A stretch of DNA of 33,427 bases from Opitutia bacterium (lineage in GTDB: Bacteria > Verrucomicrobiota > Kiritimatiellia > CAIQIC01 > Lenti-01). Position numbers and translations under genes: made by a program. The notes beneath the pieces were generated by a model. The model was not told the origin of the DNA. It made no database searches and saw only the letters and a list, made by a program, of their open reading frames with translations. This document shows, one piece after another, positions 1 to 6,379 of this stretch. The DNA lies in assembly GCA_009928955.1 (NCBI GenBank), contig SABN01000026.1, positions 1 to 33,427 of the forward strand, given 5' to 3'. Numbering within the stretch: the first letter of the stretch is position 1; each line of letters starts with the position of its first letter.

Positions 1-479
1 ATCCCAACACGGCGCTGCAGATCATCCCGCCGTTCTCCCTGTGGTGGATCGCCATGCTTCACGACTACGCCCTGCGGCACGATGAGCCGGAGCTGGTCCG
101 CGCCATGCTGCCCGCCGTCCGGCAGGTGCTCGCCACGTTCGCCGCCACGGCGCGCCCCGGTTCGGAACTGGTCACCGGGCCGGTTGGCTGGAACTTCTAC
201 GATTGGGTGGAGGGCTGGCCCGCGGGTGTCCCGCCCACCCAGAAAGATTGGACGTGGGGGCATCTGCCCGAAGTGGAGGATTGCGGCGCGCCGCCCAGCC
301 CCGACGCCGTCCCGGCCGGGCTCATGAACCAGCACTACGCCATGACTTTGAAAATGGCCGCCGAGCTGGAGGGTTATGTCGGGGTACTGGAGAACGCCGC
401 GCGGTTCATCGCGGCGAAATCCGCCTCCGTCAGGCCATGGAGCTGCGCAAGCATCCGGTACTCGTGGTTGAGGTCGTAA
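1..479 (+). pseudogene. GH78-like alpha-L-rhamnosidase fragment (5' cut by window edge, 3' truncated)
   Basis: The frame is open from position 3 and its first residues include IIPPFSLWWIAMLHDY, then WNFYDWVEGWP. This looks like the (alpha/alpha)6 catalytic barrel of GH78 alpha-L-rhamnosidases, which hydrolyse terminal rhamnose from glycans; the tryptophan-rich DW segment is typical of that barrel. Recognisable similarity continues through LMNQHYAMTLKMAAELEGY and ends near position 378. The remaining codons to the stop at 477-479 are antisense to the 3' end of the adenosine deaminase gene and look random. A complete enzyme would carry well over a hundred further residues, so the gene is broken here. 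It could also be another six-hairpin glycosidase. The family call comes from motif recognition, not from a search. Confidence 0.6.
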
Positions 480-1342
480 TCGAACACCCCCGGATCGTCG
501 GCATTGATGCAGACCTTCACGCCCGCCGCCCGGATCCGATTGATCGGATAGGCCGCCGGCGCGGCAATGGACTTCGTCAAGATGTTGCTCGTGGGGCACA
601 GCTCCAAGAGGACGCCGCGCCGCGCCACTTCTTCCATGAGGGCGGGATCCTTGTGGATCTGGACCCCATGGCCGATGCGCTCCGCGCCCAAGTCATCCAA
701 GGCGCTCAAGATCGACTGGCTGGACGTCGGAATGAGGGATTCGCCCGCATGCACCGTCAGATGCAGCCCGGCGCTCCGGGCCTTCCGGAACAGGCCGGCA
801 AACGGCTTGCCGTCGAAATTCGCCTCGTCGTTGGCCAGATCCATGCCAATGACCGTATCCTTGTTCTCGATGAAGAAATCCGTCACGCGCGTCGCCGTCC
901 GGAGATCCCACTCGCGGCCCAGGATGCCGATCAGCCCCACGGCCATCGGACAGGACTTCACGGCCTGCTGAATCCCCTGCAGGATGGCCGCATGGATCTG
1001 GTCGAAGCCCAGGTGCTTCCGCGCCCCCTGGATGAAAACGGGGGAATAGCGCAGCTCCAGCACCCGCACCCCCTCGGCATAGGCGTCTTGGCAGGCCTCG
1101 CAGGCCATGCGCTGGATGCGCGCTTCGCTGGACAAAACTTGATGGATCAGCCCGAATTTCTCGAGGAACACCTTCAAGCCGTCCACGGGCTTGTCGATCA
1201 GGATGAAATCCTTGAATTGCGCTTCCGGGCTCGACGCCGGCAGCAACCGGTCCGCCACCACCCACTCTTTCATCGTGCCATAGCGGAGGGCGCCTTCGAG
1301 GTGACGGTGCAGTTCAACCTTGGGAATCGCGTTCACGTTCAT
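374..1342 (-). CDS. add: Adenosine deaminase (slightly 3'-truncated)
   Basis: Zinc-dependent deamination of adenosine (or a related purine such as adenine) to inosine (or hypoxanthine), a cytosolic purine-salvage step. The 322-residue product begins with the metal-binding motif VELHRHLEG (H12, H14). It continues with VHAGES, ERIGHGVQ, CPTSN and the INADDPGVF segment carrying the paired metal/catalytic aspartates, all in family order. The start is placed at MNVNAIPKVELHRH because the first barrel strand follows immediately. The carboxyl end is odd: after AAMNRAAF only SSTPT and a stop follow, whereas relatives usually carry roughly 15-20 further residues. The stop lies inside the sequence that reads as the GH78-like fragment on the other strand, so the two genes share one breakpoint. 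The catalytic core looks intact. Adenine deaminase specificity cannot be excluded. Confidence 0.88.
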   Translation of the reverse strand: MNVNAIPKVELHRHLEGALRYGTMKEWVVADRLLPASSPEAQFKDFILIDKPVDGLKVFLEKFGLIHQVLSSEARIQRMACEACQDAYAEGVRVLELRYSPVFIQGARKHLGFDQIHAAILQGIQQAVKSCPMAVGLIGILGREWDLRTATRVTDFFIENKDTVIGMDLANDEANFDGKPFAGLFRKARSAGLHLTVHAGESLIPTSSQSILSALDDLGAERIGHGVQIHKDPALMEEVARRGVLLELCPTSNILTKSIAAPAAYPINRIRAAGVKVCINADDPGVFDYDLNHEYRMLAQLHGLTEADFAAMNRAAFSSTPT

Positions 1343-1566
1343 GGAACCGGTGTGTAGGCGAACCGGCCGGCCTTGTCAAAACCATAAGAACCGAGCCGCT
1401 TGCCGCAGACCCCGCAGTAAGGGTTGGACGGCTCGCCGAGCAGTCCGGCCCGCTCGCTCGACGACCAACCATTAACCACCAACGATCCACCGCACCCTCC
1501 GGGCGCTGCCCCCCTCCCGGCTTGCCAATCGCCGGAATAACCATCACCCTTCCGGATCAGAAACAA
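1339..1566 (-). CDS. Possible small zinc-ribbon-like ORF or gene remnant upstream of add
   Basis: This minus-strand frame ends in TGA overlapping the add start codon (ATGA), a spacing typical of translational coupling. Its last residues include NPYCGVCGKRLGSYGF, with a CxxC pair that could be half of a zinc knuckle. The upstream part is low-complexity and unconvincing. A GTG at 1479 would give only 46 residues. It may be the tail of a gene whose 5' part was lost when the neighbouring cassette arrived, or a chance frame. I do not recognise a family. The rest of the gap from 1343 to 1605 shows no other gene. Confidence 0.22.
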   Translation of the reverse strand: MFLIRKGDGYSGDWQAGRGAAPGGCGGSLVVNGWSSSERAGLLGEPSNPYCGVCGKRLGSYGFDKAGRFAYTPVP

Positions 1567-1605
1567 AAGGGACCCCGCATCCGATCCGCCGTGAATTCAA
1601 AACAT

Positions 1606-1641
1606 CATTTCATAGGACTGACCCCTTTACTGACCCCTTTA
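1606..1641 (-). repeat. Left inverted repeat of the A+T-rich cassette (AAAGGGGTCAG x2)
   Basis: Two copies of CTGACCCCTTT lie at 1618-1628 and 1630-1640, twelve bases apart. Read on the minus strand they are AAAGGGGTCAG followed by TCCTATGAAATG. The same motif in the opposite orientation lies beyond the three-gene operon at 4050-4094 and 4236-4270, where the second group is also followed by TCCTATAA. The copies therefore bracket the operon as terminal inverted repeats. Confidence 0.75.
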
Positions 1642-1729
1642 CGAATTTTTAATGATGGACGATTATCTCGAAATATGGCAATGTTTTATTAGGCAAACGA
1701 AGATCATTAATCAGAAGGGGCAGGTGTCT

Positions 1730-2350
1730 ATGTTAGACAGCTTTTTAACCGGAAACAATGCGCAGCAGGAGCTCGACGTATTTCATAATATCGTGTCAGG
1801 GTTGACGGGATTTGACATCGACACCCAGACTCGAATTCTTCAATCCGCAATTACCTTTTTGAAATTAGGCAGGATTTCCTTAATCGGATCGGCGGAATTC
1901 TCTGCGCGCGAGGCCTCTAATTCAGTGCCATTGTCCGCACACAGTATTGTAGACACCTCAACCGTCGAACCAAAGCAGTTCATGATTGAAAAGGCACCTC
2001 ATACAGACATTGAAAGAGTTGCGTGCCTTGCATATTATCTAACTCATTATAGAGAAACACCCAACTTCACGACGTTAGAAATAAGTAAAACAAACACCGA
2101 AGCAGCTCAACCCAAGTTCGCGAATGCCGCTCAAGCCGTTAAAAACGCAACGTACCGCGGGTTCCTTGTCCCGAGCATTGGGGGGAAAAAACAACTTGGA
2201 GCGACAGGTGAACAGTTTGTACAGGCACTCCCAGATCGCGATGCCGCTAAGCAAGTGCTGATTCGCTTGCGCGTTAGAAAACAGCGAAAGGGGGGAGGTA
2301 AAATAAAGAATGAAGGTGCTGCGCATTCGGCCAATAAATCGGAGAAATAA
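1730..2350 (+). CDS. Unknown protein with C-terminal winged-helix-like region; first gene of ParA-Rel operon
   Basis: I do not recognise a named family. The frame is open from ATG 1652, but I prefer ATG 1730 (206 residues) because AGAAGGGG sits nine bases before it and residues before MLDSF look non-structured. The N-terminal segment (LDVFHNIVSGLTGFDIDTQ) is a predicted helical pair of the kind seen in small accessory proteins of defence and mobile loci. Residues around ERVACLAYYLTHYRETPNF to LGATGEQFVQAL have the helix-helix-basic-wing pattern of a winged-helix fold, with paired lysines (GGKK) in the likely wing. The C-terminus is lysine/arginine-rich. It ends two bases before the ParA start, so the genes form one transcript. 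A DNA-binding regulator or recognition subunit is plausible, by inference only. Confidence 0.6.
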   Translation: MLDSFLTGNNAQQELDVFHNIVSGLTGFDIDTQTRILQSAITFLKLGRISLIGSAEFSAREASNSVPLSAHSIVDTSTVEPKQFMIEKAPHTDIERVACLAYYLTHYRETPNFTTLEISKTNTEAAQPKFANAAQAVKNATYRGFLVPSIGGKKQLGATGEQFVQALPDRDAAKQVLIRLRVRKQRKGGGKIKNEGAAHSANKSEK

Positions 2351-2352
2351 TA

Positions 2353-3339
2353 ATGCCTCTTGCGGCAAAGCGCCTCTGCATTTTCAACCACAAGGGGGGG
2401 GTTGGGAAGACCACTCTTACTGTTAATATTGCTGCCGCGCTTGCGGAATTGGGGAAAACGGTTCTGCTTATAGATTCTGACCCTCAGTGCAATCTTACCT
2501 CTTACCTTATCGAGGACTCGGTTGTAAACGACCTCTTGGAGAAATCAGATTCAGCAACTGGCGAAACAATATGGTCTGCCCTGAAACCCATAGTTGAGGC
2601 GCGGGGACAAATTCGTAAAATCCCACACCTAGAGACATCTATTCGTGGAGTATTTCTCATTCCTGGCGATATCCGCCTTTCAGAATATGAAGTTGAACTG
2701 AACGACTATTGGTCTGCTTGTTTCCAACGAAAAGTCAGAGGTTTTGATGGATCGGCCTCGTTAAGCACACTGGCGAGCATGTATGCCCGCGAAATCCGAG
2801 CGGATTATATATTTTATGATACTGGACCTAATATAGGACCCCTGAATCGCGTTATTTTACTTGATTGTGATTACTTCATTATTCCTGGAGCCTGTGATTT
2901 ATTTTCTGTTAGGGCGCTGCGCACCCTTGGGCTGACTCTAGCAAAATGGATTCGGGACTGGGCGGCAGTTTCAGTCTTGGCTCCCGACGGGGGGCAAATA
3001 CTTAAAGGCATGCCCCGTTTTCTAGGTTACATTCCTCAAGGTTTCCGCGTGTATGGTCACGGAATGGCGCGACGCGCCTCTGTTTACAAGTCACGCTTCG
3101 AAAAAGAACTAAGGGGCAATATTATTGCCTCGCTGCGGGCGATTGACCCCTCTCTCGCGGAACCACTCCTTCCCGACTCAAAAATTGGCGAAGTTAAAGA
3201 TTTTGCGGCTCTCGTTCAGGCGGGTCAAATGCAGGGTGTCCCATTGTGGAAAACCACTGACACTCAACAGTATCAACGGGACCAGGCGTTCACATCTTTC
3301 ATTGAGATTGCCGAGAACATCATTGCCAAAGCCACATGA
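2353..3339 (+). CDS. ParA/MinD-type deviant Walker ATPase
   Basis: The 328-residue product carries the deviant Walker A motif KGGVGKTT (signature K14, K19, T20), the switch I-like LIDSDPQ (D41, D43) and a Walker B-type strand ending FYDTGPNIG (about residues 154-162). These are the hallmarks of the ParA/MinD/Soj superfamily, which dimerises on ATP and acts in DNA segregation or positioning. GGAG lies eight bases before the ATG. No parB or parS-like gene is beside it. It is sandwiched between an unknown winged-helix-like protein and an alarmone synthetase, so a plasmid-partition role is not the obvious reading; a sensor or switch ATPase for the neighbouring Rel protein is my inference. Its stop overlaps the next ATG by four bases (ATGA). 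Base composition is A+T-rich like the rest of the cassette. Confidence 0.88.
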   Translation: MPLAAKRLCIFNHKGGVGKTTLTVNIAAALAELGKTVLLIDSDPQCNLTSYLIEDSVVNDLLEKSDSATGETIWSALKPIVEARGQIRKIPHLETSIRGVFLIPGDIRLSEYEVELNDYWSACFQRKVRGFDGSASLSTLASMYAREIRADYIFYDTGPNIGPLNRVILLDCDYFIIPGACDLFSVRALRTLGLTLAKWIRDWAAVSVLAPDGGQILKGMPRFLGYIPQGFRVYGHGMARRASVYKSRFEKELRGNIIASLRAIDPSLAEPLLPDSKIGEVKDFAALVQAGQMQGVPLWKTTDTQQYQRDQAFTSFIEIAENIIAKAT

Positions 3340-4061
3340 GAAAACCCCGCAACAATGGAGAAGCCAAGACCGGGCTTAAGACGGCGATAGCGGAAATTGT
3401 GTCTAAATACGAAACACAGCGTTCAGAATTCGAAATGCTGGCTCAAACACTCCTCGCGAATCTCACTGAATTCCCACCCCTTAAGCCACTAATCCACTCT
3501 GCTAAATACCGCACAAAAGCCCCTGATCACCTTGTGGACAAGCTCTGGCGCATGTTCAACGCCGCAGAAAAAGCCAATAAATCCTTAGTTATTACCCCGA
3601 GCAACTTTTACCGAAAAGTTGAGGACCTCGCAGGAGTTCGCCTCCTCCATCTGCACACAAAGCAGATGGCCGATATTCATCCGCTCATTGTAAGCCTCCT
3701 TAACGAGCACAGGTACAGATTGATTGGAAGGCCTATTGCATATACATGGGACATCGAAAATCAGGCGTTCTTTTCGGGCATTGGTTTTAAAACACGACTT
3801 CGTCCCTCAATGTATACTAGCGTCCATTACATTGTAATGGCAAATCGACGGACCGAAATGCGGTGTGAGTTGCAGGTTCGCACCCTGATGGAGGAAGTAT
3901 GGGGCGAGGTTTCCCACACCATAAACTACCCTCATGAAACCAATATTCTGTGCTGTCGAGAGCAACTTAGGGTATTAGCACGCTCTGCATCGGCATGTAC
4001 ACGGCTTGTTGATTCAATCTTTTCCTCGCACTTAGATCATAAAAAAGAGAAAGGGGTCTGA
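3336..4061 (+). CDS. RelA/SpoT-domain (p)ppGpp synthetase-like protein, possible toxin or effector
   Basis: This 241-residue protein has only a RelA/SpoT nucleotidyltransferase domain, with no HD hydrolase, TGS or ACT domain. Visible motifs are YRTKAP (substrate lysine/arginine region), DLAGVR (D97, R102), MYTSVHY (Y160, H164) and CELQVRT with E178, Q180 and R182, followed by W.EVSH. These match the ATP-binding, guanosine-stacking and catalytic positions of small alarmone synthetases and ToxSAS toxins, so activity is plausible. The family would transfer pyrophosphate from ATP to GDP/GTP, or in toxic members to adenosine nucleotides or tRNA CCA ends. No adjacent hydrolase is present. Translation is coupled to the ATPase (ATGA overlap). 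The last codons, Lys-Gly-Val-stop, are made by the first right-hand AAAGGGGTCTGA repeat, so the repeat supplies the terminus. The exact product is unknown. Confidence 0.85.
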   Translation: MRKPRNNGEAKTGLKTAIAEIVSKYETQRSEFEMLAQTLLANLTEFPPLKPLIHSAKYRTKAPDHLVDKLWRMFNAAEKANKSLVITPSNFYRKVEDLAGVRLLHLHTKQMADIHPLIVSLLNEHRYRLIGRPIAYTWDIENQAFFSGIGFKTRLRPSMYTSVHYIVMANRRTEMRCELQVRTLMEEVWGEVSHTINYPHETNILCCREQLRVLARSASACTRLVDSIFSSHLDHKKEKGV

Positions 4062-4094
4062 AAAGTCGGAGAAGGGGTCAGGAGAAGGGGTCAG
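4050..4094 (+). repeat. Right inverted repeat of the cassette (AAAGGGGTC[T/A]G x3)
   Basis: Three copies lie at 4050-4060, 4071-4081 and 4084-4094, in opposite orientation to the pair at 1618-1640. The first copy contains the stop codon of the RelA/SpoT gene. Confidence 0.75.
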
Positions 4095-4099
4095 TTTCA

Positions 4100-5211
4100 T
4101 AAATTAATATTTCTGAAACGCTCTGCGGCTTGGTGTTTCAGCTCCAAATGGCCCCATTTTTCCCCGCGGACCAAGATCCCGCCCTTCGAATCCCGTCCGG
4201 CGCCAATTTTCCGAAAATTTCGCGTAAAATCCCGGAAAGGGGTCAGGAAAGGGGAAAGCGGTCAGTCCTATAATCTATAATTTTTGTCCCTCGCCCCCCC
4301 CATTTCCCCGCAGACAACCTCCCCGCCCTTCGAATCCCGTCCGGCGCCATTTTTCCGGCAATTTTGCGCTAAAAATCACGTTTTCGGGCCTCTCGGCCCC
4401 TCTCAGCGGTCCATGCCTCCGGCTTGGTAAACTCTGTGGCAAAATCGTTCGAATTTTTCGTGTTTTTCGTGCATTTCGTAGTTTCGGCCTCTCCTGGCCC
4501 ATAAAATCGGCATTTTGGGCTGATTTTTGCGGTTTTTGGCCTCAAGGACTCGACTAAAAGCCCTGAGCGTTGTCCGGCCGAATCGGAATCCGATCCGAAG
4601 AATTCCTCTCGCAAAGAGCGCCAAGCTTGCCACGCCAACGGCATGGTTCGCCAAGAGGCATCGGGCATCGCAAGGGCTTCTTTGCGCTCTCCGCGTCCTT
4701 GGCGAGAAAATGGACCGGGACGGGGTCTTGGGGACTTTAATTTTCTCGATGATCCGAAATTTCGCGCTAAAAATCCCGTTTTCAAGCTCTCGGCCCCCTC
4801 TTGGCGGCCCATGCCTCCGGCTTGGTAAACTCTGCGGCAAAATCGGTCTCAAATTGGCCCCAAAATCGGCGATTTTCGCCTCCTGCGGCATCCAACAGCA
4901 TCGGGAACTCACGGCCCCGATCGGGTGAACTTCTTGGCGACTTTGGCGAAAAAACGCCTGGATTTTCGTGTTTTTCGTGCATTTCGTAGTTTAGGACCTC
5001 TCCTGGCCCGAAAATCGGCATTTTTGGCCTGTTTTTTCGTTTTTTAGTCTGTTTTCGGCTTTTGGACGCCCCGAAGACTCCGTCGGGGTCATTTCCCGCG
5101 CCTGCCGGGTCATCGCCCCGGCCTACAGCAGATCCCGGCAGTTCTATCCCCCACCCTCTGTTTCCTCTGCGTCCTCTGTGGCAAAAAAACGCTTTTCGGC
5201 TGTTTCCGGGC
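4100..5211. repeat. Geneless mosaic of duplicated intergenic repeats
   Basis: No credible gene is seen here. GCCCTTCGAATCCCGTCCGG occurs at 4181 and 4325, a 144-bp tandem step. The stretch ATGCCTCCGGCTTGGTAAAC occurs near 4413 and 4810 within similar flanks. TTTTTCGTGCATTTCGTAG followed by CTCTCCTGGCCC and AAAATCGGCATTTT occurs near 4463 and 4970. Thus a block of about 170 bp is repeated about 400-500 bp later, with an insertion in the second copy. Between the blocks, CGCAAAGAGCGCCAAG near 4610 and TTTGCGCTCTCCGCG near 4681 form an inverted pair. CTCTGCGTCCTCTGTGGC lies near 5165. Short minus-strand frames spelling NYEMHEKHE arise from the repeats and are not genes. Confidence 0.7.
4236..4272 (+). 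repeat. Further AAAGGGGTCAG copies, one diverged
   Basis: AAAGGGGTCAG lies at 4236-4246 and AAAGCGGTCAG at 4255-4265, followed by TCCTATAA. The continuation TCCTAT matches the left-end copy better than the 4050-4094 group does, so this may be the true outer end of the element or a second insertion. Confidence 0.6.
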
Positions 5212-5239
5212 TTGATTTTCGCGGCAAACCCCCTATAAA
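5212..5239 (+). promoter_or_regulatory. Candidate promoter for the leuB-like gene
   Basis: TTGATT (5212-5217), 16 bases, TATAAA (5234-5239). A transcript from here would begin only a few bases before ATG 5251. That argues against the in-frame ATG at 5239, which overlaps the -10 box. Confidence 0.5.
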
Positions 5240-5250
5240 TGGCCGGCCTT

Positions 5251-6315
5251 ATGAAAAAATCCTATTCCATCGCATTGATTCCCGGCGACGGGACCGGCCC
5301 CGAAGTCACCCGCGAGGCCGTCAAGGTCTTGGAGGTCGCTTCCCAGAAGTTCGGTTTCAAGCTCAACTACACGAATTACGATGTCGGCGGCGAGCGCTAC
5401 CTCAAGACCGGTGAAACGCTTCCGGACTCGGCCATCGAAGAGCTTCGCAAGCACCACTCGATTTTCCTGGGCGCCATCGGCCATCCCGACGTCAAACCGG
5501 GCATCCTCGAGGTCGGCATCCTGCTCAAGGCCCGCTTTGCGCTGGACCAGTACATCAACCTGCGCCCCGTGAAGCTCTACCGCACCGAGGACTGCCCCCT
5601 CAAGGGCAAGGAGCCCAAGGACGTCGATTTCGTCGTGATCCGCGAAAACACCGGCGGCATCTATACCGGCGTCGGCGGCGTCGTGCAGAAGGGCACGGAC
5701 ATGGAAATCGCGACGCAGGTCATGGTCTACGGCCGGCCCGTCGTCGACCGCTGCATGAAGTACGCCTACGAATACACCCGCCGGCGCAACAAGAAGAACA
5801 TGCTCACGCTCGTCCACAAGTGCAACGTCCTGACCCATTGCGGCGACCTGTGGGTCCGCGCGCACAAGGAGATGGGCGACCGCGACTATCCCGAGATCAA
5901 GCAGGACTACAACCACGTGGACGCCTGCACGATGTGGTTCGTGAAGCAGCCCGAGTGGTACGACGTCATCGTGACGGAAAACCTGTTCGGCGACATCATC
6001 ACCGACATCGCGGCGATCATCCAGGGCGGCCTGGGCGTCGCCGCGGGCGGCAACATCAATCCCGAAGGCGTCTCGATGTTCGAGCCCATGGGCGGCAGCG
6101 CCCCGAAGTACACCGGCAAGAACGTCATCAACCCCATCGCGGCCATCGCGGCAGCGGGCATGATGCTGGACACCCTCGGCGAAACCGAAGCGGCCATCGC
6201 CATCGACAAGGCCGTCACCGGCACGCTCAACGGCGGCAAGATCCAGTCCCTCGCCGCCGGGCGCATGGGTATGGGCACCACCCAGGTCGGCGATTTGATC
6301 GCCTCCGCCGTGTAG
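5251..6315 (+). CDS. leuB: Isocitrate/isopropylmalate dehydrogenase family, probably 3-isopropylmalate dehydrogenase
   Basis: NAD-dependent oxidative decarboxylation of 3-isopropylmalate in leucine synthesis is the likely reaction. The 354-residue product starts with LIPGDGTGPEVTREA and has the substrate loop EVGILLKARFALDQYINLRP. It also carries VIRENTGGIYTG, LVHKCNVLTHC with the catalytic lysine, and DVIVTENLFGDIITD with the metal aspartates. NAD-type features follow: GGNINPEG, FEPMGGSAP. The order and length fit the family; the ILLKAR loop resembles actinobacterial-type LeuB more than isocitrate dehydrogenase. Isocitrate, homoisocitrate or tartrate dehydrogenase activity cannot be excluded from sequence alone. 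I chose ATG 5251 because the upstream in-frame ATG at 5239 overlaps a -10 element. No leuCD genes are nearby; asd follows, with its own promoter. Confidence 0.82.
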   Translation: MKKSYSIALIPGDGTGPEVTREAVKVLEVASQKFGFKLNYTNYDVGGERYLKTGETLPDSAIEELRKHHSIFLGAIGHPDVKPGILEVGILLKARFALDQYINLRPVKLYRTEDCPLKGKEPKDVDFVVIRENTGGIYTGVGGVVQKGTDMEIATQVMVYGRPVVDRCMKYAYEYTRRRNKKNMLTLVHKCNVLTHCGDLWVRAHKEMGDRDYPEIKQDYNHVDACTMWFVKQPEWYDVIVTENLFGDIITDIAAIIQGGLGVAAGGNINPEGVSMFEPMGGSAPKYTGKNVINPIAAIAAAGMMLDTLGETEAAIAIDKAVTGTLNGGKIQSLAAGRMGMGTTQVGDLIASAV

Positions 6316-6323
6316 CCGTCGAT

Positions 6324-6351
6324 TTGACAAGACATCCACCCGGGGTAGATT
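6324..6351 (+). promoter_or_regulatory. Promoter for asd
   Basis: TTGACA (6324-6329), 16 bases, TAGATT (6346-6351) lies in the 64-bp gap between the two genes, followed by an AGGAGAA ribosome site about eight bases before ATG 6380. Confidence 0.6.
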
Positions 6352-6379
6352 CACCGCCCCTACACAGGAGAACAGCACA

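Larger units (their letters stand above)
1618..4094. mobile_element. Putative mobile cassette with three cargo genes (no transposase seen)
   Basis: The segment is visibly A+T-richer than the surrounding DNA, with different codon choice (many AAT, ATT, AAA, TTA codons against GCC/GGC-rich neighbours). It is bounded by inverted AAAGGGGTCAG repeats and contains one compact operon of three genes. No transposase or recombinase is encoded inside, so it would need mobilisation in trans or is a relic. Boundaries are set by the repeats; an outer right boundary at about 4270 is equally possible. Confidence 0.6.

Noticed and set aside
1314-1547. Overlapping 77-residue minus-strand frame near the add start
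   Set aside because: It overlaps the add coding start in another frame and shows no motif.
2353-3339. Plasmid partition locus (parA with centromere)
   Set aside because: No parB-like gene, no parS-like iterons and no replication gene are present; the operon partner is an alarmone synthetase.
4275-5021. Small minus-strand frames with NYEMHEKHE-type peptides
   Set aside because: They arise from the CACGAA-type nucleotide repeats, lack ribosome sites and recur only because the DNA repeats.
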